Below are positions 1 through 6,723 of a DNA stretch of 13,058 bases, piece by piece (position 1 is the first letter of the stretch; every line of letters starts with the position of its first letter). Position numbers and translations under genes: made by a program. The notes under the pieces were generated by a model that had not been told where the DNA came from, searched no databases, and saw only the letters and a list, made by a program, of their open reading frames with translations. The DNA is from Coemansia sp. RSA 922 (lineage: Eukaryota; Kickxellomycota; Kickxellomycetes; Kickxellales; Kickxellaceae). Location: contig JANBQS010000724.1 in the NCBI GenBank assembly GCA_027577415.1, positions 1 through 13,058 on the forward strand, given 5' to 3'.

Positions 1-594
1 AACTTGGAGTTCAAGATGCTTCCCAACGGATACACCGCCAAAGACATTGCCGCCAGACGTCTCGATCGAGACGAACGGCAAGTGAAGAAGGAGCAAGTAA
101 ACTACACAGTCATCGTGAAAAAGTCTCTCGTGCCAGAGCATGTAGTATCCCTGATCGACGACGACGAGTACCTTCCGCCCAAACGCGTGCTCATCGACAG
201 CGGCCACATAGATGTGGACGAGCCCTATCTAGTTGTCGGCTGCTGTGGACTGCTCAACATGGATGCCTTTAACCGCAGCGCCAGCGTTGGTATTATTCTG
301 GATTCCAGATTTTGGCGCACCGGAATTAGCAGCGCAGCGCTGTACTACTCGCTAAAGTTTGGCTTTGACGACCTTAAGTTGCACCGTATCGGGATCGAAA
401 CTACAGAGAAAAATGCTGGTATGCGCGGCTGGACGGAAAACGTCCTTGGCATCCATGTCGAAAGCATTAGAAAGGAGTCACTCTACTTGGGCAACGGCAA
501 GTTTGTCGACTCGTGGGACTATGCAATCTTTGACTACCAGTGGCATGGGCGCGCAGAGGCTCGTCTACGATCCAAACTGCGCATGGTCGGCTAA
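1..594 (+). CDS. GNAT N-acetyltransferase, RimJ/RimL type (5' partial)
   Basis: The frame is open from the first base and ends at TAA (592-594). There is no convincing start inside the window; the ATG at 16 is probably internal, because the N-terminal strands of the fold are short or missing. About 197 residues are visible. The core GNAT segment runs from about residue 75 to 182: a hydrophobic strand (YLVVGCCGLL), a strand leading into the acetyl-CoA loop (RFWRTGISSAAL, a loose form of the R/Q-x-x-G-x-G/A motif), then LHRIGIETTEKNAGMRG and a Trp-containing end (DSWDYAIFDYQW), the usual order in Acetyltransf_3 proteins. Family members transfer acetyl from acetyl-CoA to an amine, often a protein N-terminus or a small molecule; the substrate cannot be read here. 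It converges on the next gene with only 69 bases between stops, and no AATAAA is seen in that gap. Family call fairly sure, substrate unknown. Confidence 0.85.
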   Translation, partial: NLEFKMLPNGYTAKDIAARRLDRDERQVKKEQVNYTVIVKKSLVPEHVVSLIDDDEYLPPKRVLIDSGHIDVDEPYLVVGCCGLLNMDAFNRSASVGIILDSRFWRTGISSAALYYSLKFGFDDLKLHRIGIETTEKNAGMRGWTENVLGIHVESIRKESLYLGNGKFVDSWDYAIFDYQWHGRAEARLRSKLRMVG

Positions 595-663
595 GCAACA
601 TTATACATTTATCTTACAGAAACAAAATATTTCAGATCTAAACTATGCCCATGTATTGATAGC

Positions 664-2343
664 TCAGTCAGACTCTTCCATATCGCATTCACCGTCTTCT
701 ACATCCTCGTTGACGCTGCCTTGACACTCGTTCACTGCAATGGGCAACTGCACAGTCGTATTCAAGCTATTTTGCTTGTACTGCTCAGAAGTCTCTGGGA
801 CTTGTGCACTTTCAGAAACTGGATCGAGCTGTGCCTCTGTCGTCGATGAGGGAAGAGGGGGCGGAGGCTGGACTGGAGGCTTTGCGTTGTTGCTGCTGTT
901 GTACATGCACGCGTCATGTCTGGGCGACTGGTGGTAATATGAGTAGCCATCGTAGCGAGGCTGCATAGCTGCATTATGCTGCCAATACGGGTCCGTGTAA
1001 GCAGTTTGTTGCGACGATCTGTAATAGCCGTCGAGCATTCCTGAAAACGGGTCGGCATAGGTATTTTGTGCAGTCTGAGATGGATAGTCATAGTCCTGAT
1101 AGTAGCCGTTTTGCGACTCATCGTAGTATCGATATTCATCCTCGCCACGAGGCCTGCCTCGACGAGGTGTGCCAGAGTGCAAGGGCCGTCCGGGGCAAGT
1201 AGTCGAGGTAAAGTCGAATTCTGCCAAGTCAAGGCCAGGATACTTGACTAGCGGAATATTGCGGCGACTCTCTTCGGCATTATCGCTCAATATGCCCTGT
1301 ACGTCAGGCTCGCTGTCTACCTCGCCCTCACTCAATGCCCCCTCCTCGTCGCTGCTTCTGTCGTCCGCTTCATGGCCGTCTGAGGCGTTGTTAACGACAG
1401 CACTCGTATCAGGTACCTCGATATCAGCACTGGACTCATCTACATAGTCATAATCTTCGCTGTAGACCACCAGCATCGGTGTTGACGGTACAGGAGTCGT
1501 TGGTCTATCGGGTGCAAGCAGCGGATCTTGATCAGGCGTGGATCCTATATACGCAGGCGGGTATCCATGATAGTAAATGCTCTGAACGTACTCTGGCACA
1601 TCGTCGTCTCGTTCCAACCCTAGAGCCTCTCTGAGCTCTTGCGATAGTGGCTGGCCCGGACGAATTCGTTGGCGCATCTCCTCCATGCGCTTCTCTTCCT
1701 CGACGACCAAATATAAGCGGCTGTTGAACTGACCCTGCCCCTTTTCCTTGAATGCATTCCGGTTGGCCTCAATGGCTTCCCTGTCCAACGGCATGGGACA
1801 GCTGCGCAGCTCATGATCCAGCATTGAGCAGTTAAAGCATGGGTTGCCCAGCGCCTTGACGGAGTCGGAGGACACCCCCAAGACCGAGTTTGTGCCGCGC
1901 TCGTATCTGGGGCCATCCTCCATTTCCGGATCTTTTGTCGTGTCCAAGTCGAAGCCAACAGCCTGGTCATAGATAACGAGTACTGATCCTGTGCTCGCCG
2001 TCTCTGATAGTACTGTAGTGTCGCCCTCGTCGATACTGCGCCTTCGACTTATGCGGGGGCTACTGGCGTCCTCATAATAGCTATCATCGTAAGCATCGTC
2101 TCGGCGCCGGCGCTTGCGACTAGCACCGTATGTGTCTTCATAGCCTTGTTTAGATGAGGACCGCAACACGCGTTTAATGTATCGCTCAATGTGAAGGCGC
2201 GAGGCCTGGTTGACGCCAGACCCGAATTGCAAGCAAATGAGAAAGTCGGAGCCAATTTCACACATTCCGCATTTGCGAGGCGCGCTTAAAGACGTGTCGC
2301 CGGTATGGTATTGGAGCTGTTCGGACTCCAGGTGCTCTGACAT
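664..2343 (-). CDS. ZCCHC8-like protein: CCHC zinc knuckle plus PSP domain
   Basis: 559 residues in one exon. The ATG at 2343 is the first in frame after an upstream in-frame stop (TGA, 2383-2385 on the complement). A basic stretch (SRKRRRRDD, about 75-83) is a likely nuclear localisation signal. The zinc knuckle lies at Cys169-Cys172-His177-Cys182 (spacing C-x2-C-x4-H-x4-C). It is followed at about 228-267 by a PSP domain: RPGQPLSQELREALGL, then YYHGYPPAYIG, the hallmark LSxELReALG and GYPPxY signatures. Knuckle then PSP is the order in metazoan ZCCHC8, the scaffold of the NEXT complex that brings the Mtr4 helicase to the nuclear exosome; PSP also occurs in the splicing factor SF3B2/Cus1. 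The remaining C-terminal half is low-complexity: acidic 300-360, a Tyr/Gln/Asp-rich stretch 400-480, then polyproline near 490-498. By homology this is a nuclear RNA-binding or RNA-decay adaptor; binding to Mtr4 is inferred. Confidence 0.85.
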   Translation of the reverse strand: MSEHLESEQLQYHTGDTSLSAPRKCGMCEIGSDFLICLQFGSGVNQASRLHIERYIKRVLRSSSKQGYEDTYGASRKRRRRDDAYDDSYYEDASSPRISRRRSIDEGDTTVLSETASTGSVLVIYDQAVGFDLDTTKDPEMEDGPRYERGTNSVLGVSSDSVKALGNPCFNCSMLDHELRSCPMPLDREAIEANRNAFKEKGQGQFNSRLYLVVEEEKRMEEMRQRIRPGQPLSQELREALGLERDDDVPEYVQSIYYHGYPPAYIGSTPDQDPLLAPDRPTTPVPSTPMLVVYSEDYDYVDESSADIEVPDTSAVVNNASDGHEADDRSSDEEGALSEGEVDSEPDVQGILSDNAEESRRNIPLVKYPGLDLAEFDFTSTTCPGRPLHSGTPRRGRPRGEDEYRYYDESQNGYYQDYDYPSQTAQNTYADPFSGMLDGYYRSSQQTAYTDPYWQHNAAMQPRYDGYSYYHQSPRHDACMYNSSNNAKPPVQPPPPLPSSTTEAQLDPVSESAQVPETSEQYKQNSLNTTVQLPIAVNECQGSVNEDVEDGECDMEESD

Positions 2344-3073
2344 GCGTTCAAAGAGGAATGAAAAAGAGGAATGAATGAGAAATCAAGAGTTGGAAAAGAA
2401 ATGACGAAACAGAAAAATACCAGGCGCACGAGGCAGCATGCCATGTGGATCATTTTTATTTTGGGTAGTAGCCAGTTTATGGCTGCATCATGAATCGGTG
2501 TTCTAAACGTGGGCTGAACTGGTCGATGTGGTGTTTGAGTTGGCTAGTGACTGCTTTCTGGCTGGAATAGCGAGGCTAAGGTATGCTTGGTGTAGGTCAA
2601 TGGCGTGATACATAATAGACTAATAGATTCACCCTAAAATGAGTAGCAATCGCTGCTTGGTGCGCAATGAACTTGCCTCTATTACCAAAAATGTCAGATA
2701 TGGATAGTACATGCATTTATATATAATTGCGCTGTGGCCTGTAGAAATATAATATAGAACATTGCTAGTATAAGACATTAGCGTGTGCGATGATTCAATT
2801 GATTAATGGAGCATATAGATGTGTGCATGAACATTCGTCGCATCTACGATGTTTAACCGACCATTATTCACAATAGGGCTTATTGGAATTACATTATTTA
2901 TTCTTACAAGAGTGGTTTTAGATAGATAGTATTTAAAAACACACAAGAGAAGAAACTCTCCGAGCCCAGCCTAGATGCTGCGCGGGTGAACGCATTTGTA
3001 CTAGAATAAAACCCTTGATCAGCGTGAGCAACCGTAGTCCTTGGCATCACCTTTGACTCTATAATTTCAACAA
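2344..3073. other. AT-rich intergenic region, no gene seen
   Basis: This stretch holds the upstream region of the ZCCHC8-like gene and the 3' flank of the small orphan gene. I find no long frame, no tRNA fold and no strong TATA box just before 2343. The leader next to that start is purine-rich on the plus strand (GAGGAATGAAAAAGAGGAATG), so pyrimidine-rich in the sense of the gene. No transposon fragment could be identified. Confidence 0.5.
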
Positions 3074-3079
3074 TTTATT
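3074..3079 (-). terminator. AATAAA poly(A) signal of the 3180-3557 gene
   Basis: The complement reads AATAAA, about 100 bases after the TAG stop of the small minus-strand gene. The spacing fits a normal 3' UTR. It supports that frame being a transcribed gene, although AATAAA is common by chance in AT-rich DNA. Confidence 0.45.
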
Positions 3080-3179
3080 GTGCTCCCTTGAGACAGGGCA
3101 TCTCCGAATAAAGCAGCAGCTGCGAGCCACCTGATAAAGTAGAAGTTCTTTGACTTCAAATTCTTTGTCACTATTTATA

Positions 3180-3557
3180 CTAACATACTCTTAAACCCAT
3201 CTGTAACAATATTTCTTCTCCTGCATTGATAATTATGTCATAATCAGTCCAGTACTCACGAAACATGCCTTTAAACGTGTTCCAACTTGCTCCATGGGCA
3301 ATCAAAAAATATGTAGGACCTGATAATTTCGTACTGCTCTCCGCTGTCAACACCACGCTCTTGTTATATTTGTAGACCATATTATTAGTAGCAATATGGA
3401 CTGCCTTTTTGTCCATGGGGTAGTCATAATTATTCTTTACATATTTTGCAGCCAAGTGAACATCCCTAATCTCTTCAGGTATGCCAACTTTTCCGTGATA
3501 CCTTATTCCAGACTGATCACTCTCCAGGATAAGAACTGGATACTCCCGAGACGCCAT
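3180..3557 (-). CDS. small orphan protein, function unknown
   Basis: 125 residues, starting at an ATG with an in-frame stop upstream (TAG, 3597-3599 on the complement). I do not recognise the family. The protein looks globular rather than low-complexity: mixed hydrophobic and charged segments such as YPVLILESDQSG, an alpha-type stretch DVHLAAKYVKNNY, and FREYWTDYDIIINAGEEIL. There is no signal peptide or membrane segment. Codon use is AT-rich, unlike the GC-richer neighbours, so it may be fast-evolving, lineage-specific or derived from a mobile element. Support for a real gene: a TATA box about 120 bases upstream, a pyrimidine-rich leader, and AATAAA downstream. Oddity: the last codons read AGA-GTATGT-TAG, and GTATGT (complement of 3183-3188) is a textbook fungal 5' splice site. 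The true 3' end could therefore be spliced, for instance to the CAG at 3131-3133, giving a different C-terminus of about 23 residues. Confidence 0.55.
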   Translation of the reverse strand: MASREYPVLILESDQSGIRYHGKVGIPEEIRDVHLAAKYVKNNYDYPMDKKAVHIATNNMVYKYNKSVVLTAESSTKLSGPTYFLIAHGASWNTFKGMFREYWTDYDIIINAGEEILLQMGLRVC

Positions 3558-3669
3558 ATATGAGTAGATTTGGACAAGAATAAAATACAGAGGGTGCTAA
3601 TTATTAAGCTGAAAGGTGGGAGAGAAGGGATGGGAGTGTAGGGGAAATGGAGAAAGGGCAGCTTTCAGC

Positions 3670-3682
3670 AGCTGTTTTTATA
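3670..3682 (-). promoter_or_regulatory. TATA box, TATAAAAACAGCT
   Basis: The complement reads TATAAAAACAGCT, about 119 bases before the ATG of the orphan gene. A C/T-rich leader (complement of about 3604-3660) lies between, as is usual for fungal promoters. The same 13 bases occur upstream of the secreted proline-rich gene at 11698-11710. Confidence 0.55.
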
Positions 3683-4005
3683 TGTAACTGCCACTGAATG
3701 ATGCTAGTGACCAAAACAGCGCTGAAGAGAAGAATGCTTGGAAGTCTCTCCCCCAACCATTCTATAGTGCTGGGAAGCACACAAAGTAGCCTCAATTCTT
3801 TCTTTAAAGACAAGCACAACTATACAAAGAGCGTTCCAGGTTTGCTTGTAGAGGCCACAGCAACCAGTTCATGGAAAAGAAAAAGAGGAGGTCACAATTT
3901 ATTTTAGCCCAAGAACGCCCCCTACTGACAAAGGAGCCTTATTATAGCCAGTGTAAAGTAACAAAAGTTGTCTTGCAACGAGTATGACTTTGATGATAAA
4001 GTTGT

Positions 4006-4203
4006 TTATTGGTACCCAGAGTGGGCACGAACTATGTGCTGGATTTTAGAGATGTCGGCATTATAATCGCCAGCGAAGAGCATATGTGTTTCTTGTGGAA
4101 AGGCACACAGCGATAGAAGACAAAAGCCAAGCCCTTTGTCTACCCCTAAAGGGTTGTAGAGTGGAAAGCGCCTTAAAAGTCTCCAGGTAGAGCTTTTGAA
4201 TTT
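4006..4203 (-). pseudogene. decayed coding fragment: endonuclease GDxN region or WD40 blade
   Basis: A 65-codon minus-strand frame without a usable start ends at TAA (4006-4008). A further open stretch of about 30 codons continues upstream in the same frame beyond a single TGA (4204-4206). The peptide contains LYNPLGVDKG and, 29 residues after that Tyr, ETHMLFAGDYNADISK. A Tyr-x-Pro box followed about 29 residues later by GD(F/Y)N is the layout of the APE-type endonuclease of non-LTR retrotransposons, which nicks target DNA. An alternative reading is a WD40 repeat, since SLCAFPQE...LFAGDYNADISKI...AHSGY also follows blade spacing (S-x-x-F-P, L-x-x-G-x-Y-x-x-x-I, H-S-G). Both are from memory of family patterns. 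The missing start and internal stop make it a relic under either reading. Confidence 0.4.
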
Positions 4204-4228
4204 TCAAGACAAACTAGGCGCAAGTGGA

Positions 4229-4262
4229 ACACCTCCATCTACGCCAGTAAGGCTGGAGGTGT
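4229..4262. repeat. stem-loop with 9-bp arms and inner 3-bp stem
   Basis: ACACCTCCA (4229-4237) pairs perfectly with TGGAGGTGT (4254-4262). Inside, GCC (4243-4245) pairs with GGC (4251-4253) around AGTAA, giving a 12-bp stem with a five-base bulge. It could be a structured RNA or a site in decayed mobile DNA; no function can be assigned. Confidence 0.45.
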
Positions 4263-4293
4263 CTGAAAGTAGTACCCAAGGTACCTGGCACAG

Positions 4294-4305
4294 AGCTGAT
4301 CAGCT
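4294..4305. repeat. 12-bp perfect palindrome AGCTGATCAGCT
   Basis: Perfect dyad around TGATCA, 31 bases after the previous stem-loop. ACAATT-GAA-AATTGT, another inverted repeat, follows at 4320-4334. Three dyads within about 105 bases is a notable cluster, though short palindromes are common in AT-rich DNA. Confidence 0.35.
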
Positions 4306-4421
4306 GTCTGATATTTTAGACAATTGAAAATTGTTCTTTAAATACCACACCAGCGCCATAAAAAATACCGAGTATAGTTGGTATTTGCAGATAGACTGGT
4401 AGCCATATGCACTATCATCCA

Positions 4422-4480
4422 TAGCAGTGTGCTTGGGGATGGTCGACCCCTTACCCTACTGGCCTGGGTTCGGACCCCAC
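4422..4480 (+). other. tRNA-like A-box/B-box pair, not a tRNA
   Basis: TGGG-TTCGGAC-CCCA (4465-4479) resembles a T-arm with a seven-base loop and a B-box-like core. TAGCAGTGTGCTTGG (from 4422) loosely resembles an A box, and the T-to-TTC spacing (47 bases) suits a tRNA. The acceptor and D stems do not pair, so this is at most a decayed tRNA-derived sequence such as a SINE head. It may be chance. Confidence 0.2.
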
Positions 4481-4794
4481 GATTCTCAACTTGGTTAGAT
4501 GTGAACACAATATGCCTAGTCACCATATTACCTCTACTGTCGATCTACCAAGACGCCCCTTGGTCTAATTATGCCATGGAGTAGTTTGACCATCTTTTGT
4601 TTCTTTCCAAAAAATATTTTAATGATATTTCCTTTTTATCACATCAAGAGAATATATCACTTGGTGATAGCCAGTATATTGGTAGGGTATTAGTATTATG
4701 TCGTTTTCGTAAGTTTGATAGATGCAACTTTGGAGGATACGATACGAGATTATCAGTACATGAGGATCGCTCCCTGTAAATCATTTATTGAGAT

Positions 4795-5298
4795 GTGGTG
4801 GAACAGGTACACAAGCGATATGGATTCAACAGTGTGCAAGGCAGAATGATACATGGATCACAATTGTCGGCTTTGCTGTTCAACTGCACGATTGATGCAA
4901 TACACATCTGGATGTGTCCACAGGTAATCCTATTGTTTCAGCCAGAATTGACATATGGGGAATATCGCGGACAGGAGGATACAACCAGTGCGTCGCGCAA
5001 ATTAATAATGAAGGGCTGGTAGCTCAAACAATTATTATGTCTTATAATATCTGACATGTTCTTATTATTTACCAGCGCTTATACCTTGGTGTGTAGGTGA
5101 TTTAGCTATGATTATGACGGGAAGATTAATCAGAGATGAGCCGGATACATATAGTGGTGGGAATAAATAATGCTTGACAAACTACACAGCAACACGTTCC
5201 CGCAATTTATGCAAAGCCACTTGCTGGCTGCATATTTGGCGATTAGCACTGCACTAGCAAATGTCATGTTCACATATGTCGCTACATGGAATTAAAGA
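4795..5298 (+). pseudogene. degenerate reverse-transcriptase relic (non-LTR type)
   Basis: Pieces in RT order but in shifting frames. Frame 1 from 4795 reads RMIHGSQLSALLFNCTIDAI, which follows the RT block B pattern (QG-x-x-L-S-P-L-L-F-N-x-x-I-D). The overlapping frame from 4896 then reads QINNEGLVAQTIIMSYN and, after one TGA, YQRLYLGV. This resembles the Asn-Lys segment and the YLGV box that begins the thumb of non-LTR RTs. Frame 1 resumes at 5170 (MLDKLHSN...) and ends with NVMFTYVATWN, like the Y-x-x-x-W end of the thumb. The YADD catalytic box is not seen. One frameshift, several stops and no start make it inactive. Assignment is by motif pattern only; individual pieces are weak and the order is the best argument. 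Confidence 0.45.
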
Positions 5299-5460
5299 TA
5301 AAGATTAATGCAACATGATGCATATGCTCTATTCACTGGGAGCCGTGTAAACTAAATGACAATATCCTTATAGTCAATACACATGCGAGAAGAGCGGATT
5401 AGGTTTAGCGTTACTGGCCATTAGATTCTCACACTATATGTTTGCTCGATATCAAAATGC

Positions 5461-5467
5461 TATAAAA
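5461..5467 (+). promoter_or_regulatory. TATA box of the HD-domain gene
   Basis: TATAAAA, 100 bases before the ATG at 5567. This leaves room for a start site near 5490-5500 and a leader of about 70 bases that is rich in C and A (CCAACATCTTTCCCAACC). Confidence 0.6.
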
Positions 5468-5566
5468 GGTACAGTTCTCGGCGAAGACTCTCCAATCGAG
5501 GAACACCAACATCTTTCCCAACCATCAGAGCGACTCTAGTCATATTCACCAGCAACTTCTTTTCCA

Positions 5567-6280
5567 ATGACCACCTCTATCTCCACCATGACTCCCGAGC
5601 AACGCGTGACCACGTTGTTCAAGCTACTCGAAAATGGCAGCAATAAGCAACATATCGACGGAAAGATGAGTCAGCTGGACCAAGCTCTTCATGTCGCACA
5701 GCTCGTCGGGAAGGATGGTGCTGACCCAGAAACTCTTTTGGCCGCACTTTTCCAAGATGTCGGTCATGTCTGCCCGCCGCCAGAGGGTTCGGCGGAAGCT
5801 GATGACGAGGACGAGGACGAGGACGAGGATGTGAAGAGTACCATTGATTACAGAATGCGTGGTGCCAACTACTTGCGCCAACTCGGGTTCCCCAAGAAGA
5901 CGTGTGACCTGGTTGAGTCTGACGTCATGGGTAAGCGCTACGTTGCGGCCTTGGTCTCTATGTACGAAGAGATGATCAGCAGCGCCAGTAAGGAGTTGCT
6001 CAAGCTCCAGGGAGGCCCACTCACGTCTACCGAGGCGCAAGCGTTTGAGAAAGACCCACTCTTTAAGGAAAAGGTGCTACTTGTGAACTGTAACTTCGCC
6101 GCCAAGGTCACTGAGGATAAGCCACCTGCTTTGGACACATACCGCGGTCTAACTACTTCAATGCTGTATAGACAGTTTATTGAGAACCAGCAGCGCGAGT
6201 CTCAAGCAAACATGGAGTATACGAAGGAAGAGATTGACCAGCTAAAAAAGGAGTACGATCTCTCGGATGATGACCTTTAG
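5567..6280 (+). CDS. PhnZ/TmpB-like HD-domain protein with degenerate metal site
   Basis: 237 residues, single exon; the first ATG after the TATA box is used, and an alternative in-frame ATG lies seven codons on. The order of motifs matches PhnZ-type HD proteins, mixed-valent diiron oxygenases that cleave phosphonates: SQLDQALHVAQL (35-46), GADPETLLAALFQDVGHV (51-68), YRMRGANYLRQLGF (95-108), SDVMGKRYVAAL (118-129), LLKLQGGPLTSTEAQAFE (144-161) and LLVNCNFAAK (171-180). The family expects LEHALQ, LLHDIGH, HExxGA, HVxAKRY and LRRWDDxAK at these places. Four ligand histidines become Gln39, Gln63, Tyr95 and Asp119, and the last ligand Asp becomes Asn176. Asp64, His67 and Lys123 (PhnZ D59, H62, K108) remain. 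An acidic insert (78-88) lies in the loop after the HD motif. It is probably cytosolic and probably not an iron oxygenase. Family fold fairly sure; role unknown. Confidence 0.8.
   Translation: MTTSISTMTPEQRVTTLFKLLENGSNKQHIDGKMSQLDQALHVAQLVGKDGADPETLLAALFQDVGHVCPPPEGSAEADDEDEDEDEDVKSTIDYRMRGANYLRQLGFPKKTCDLVESDVMGKRYVAALVSMYEEMISSASKELLKLQGGPLTSTEAQAFEKDPLFKEKVLLVNCNFAAKVTEDKPPALDTYRGLTTSMLYRQFIENQQRESQANMEYTKEEIDQLKKEYDLSDDDL
5804..5827 (+). repeat. (GACGAG)4 hexanucleotide repeat in coding sequence
   Basis: Four perfect copies of GACGAG encode Asp-Glu repeats in the acidic insert of the HD-domain protein, between the HD motif and the next ligand position. In-frame hexamers can change copy number without a frameshift. 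Confidence 0.8.
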
Positions 6281-6723
6281 AATTTAGCTTGTTTTAACAT
6301 ACTGGAAACATATAAAGGCATGGCAGGCGCTTAAGGTGCTGCCTGCTGGAGATACACCCTAGCTAGAAATACATACTATTAAATATCTTTACGCATTGGA
6401 GTCATAAGCACCACACATGGGTTGGAGTATTTTGACAGACCACAGCACCCCTGCTGGCTCCTTGGCTTTTAGACCTTGACGCCTAACCTTCCTATCTCCG
6501 CATAACTTCTACATTACGATCACTTGCACGCATAGGCTTGATGGCTGCGCTCGTTTATGCGCTGAGCCCCCTCTTTCTGCAAAAAACCCCCCCCTCAATT
6601 GTCCTTGCCTAAAAGAGGCTTTCCTCTCTCTTCGCTCTTTTTTTTTTCCAATTCCATATTTTTTGTTTATCATTCGCATTGACCAATCTGTAGTACCGCC
6701 TTGCACATTTCTAACGCAGCAGC
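6281..6723. promoter_or_regulatory. 3' flank of HD gene and promoter of PH-SMP gene
   Basis: No gene is seen. No perfect AATAAA follows the HD gene; ATTAAA-type sequence occurs near 6378. The right part has features usual in fungal promoters: a C8 run (6587-6594), a pyrimidine-rich tract from about 6620 with a T10 run (6638-6647), and CCAAT at 6648-6652 and 6683-6687. No TATA box is obvious, so the PH-SMP gene seems to have a TATA-less, pyrimidine-rich promoter. Confidence 0.45.

Noticed and set aside
3604..3907. Overlapping frames on both strands (3604-3819 -, 3698-3907 +)
   Set aside because: The minus one overlaps the TATA box and leader of the orphan gene; neither has a recognisable domain.
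4422..4490. tRNA gene
   Set aside because: Only a T-arm-like hairpin with four pairs and a loose A box are present; acceptor and D stems do not pair. Kept only as a weak tRNA-like mark.
4378..4779. Short frames at 4378-4584 (+), 4338-4526 (-) and 4597-4779 (+)
   Set aside because: They overlap one another or lack motifs, and sit in AT-rich DNA with relic sequences; no support for a gene.
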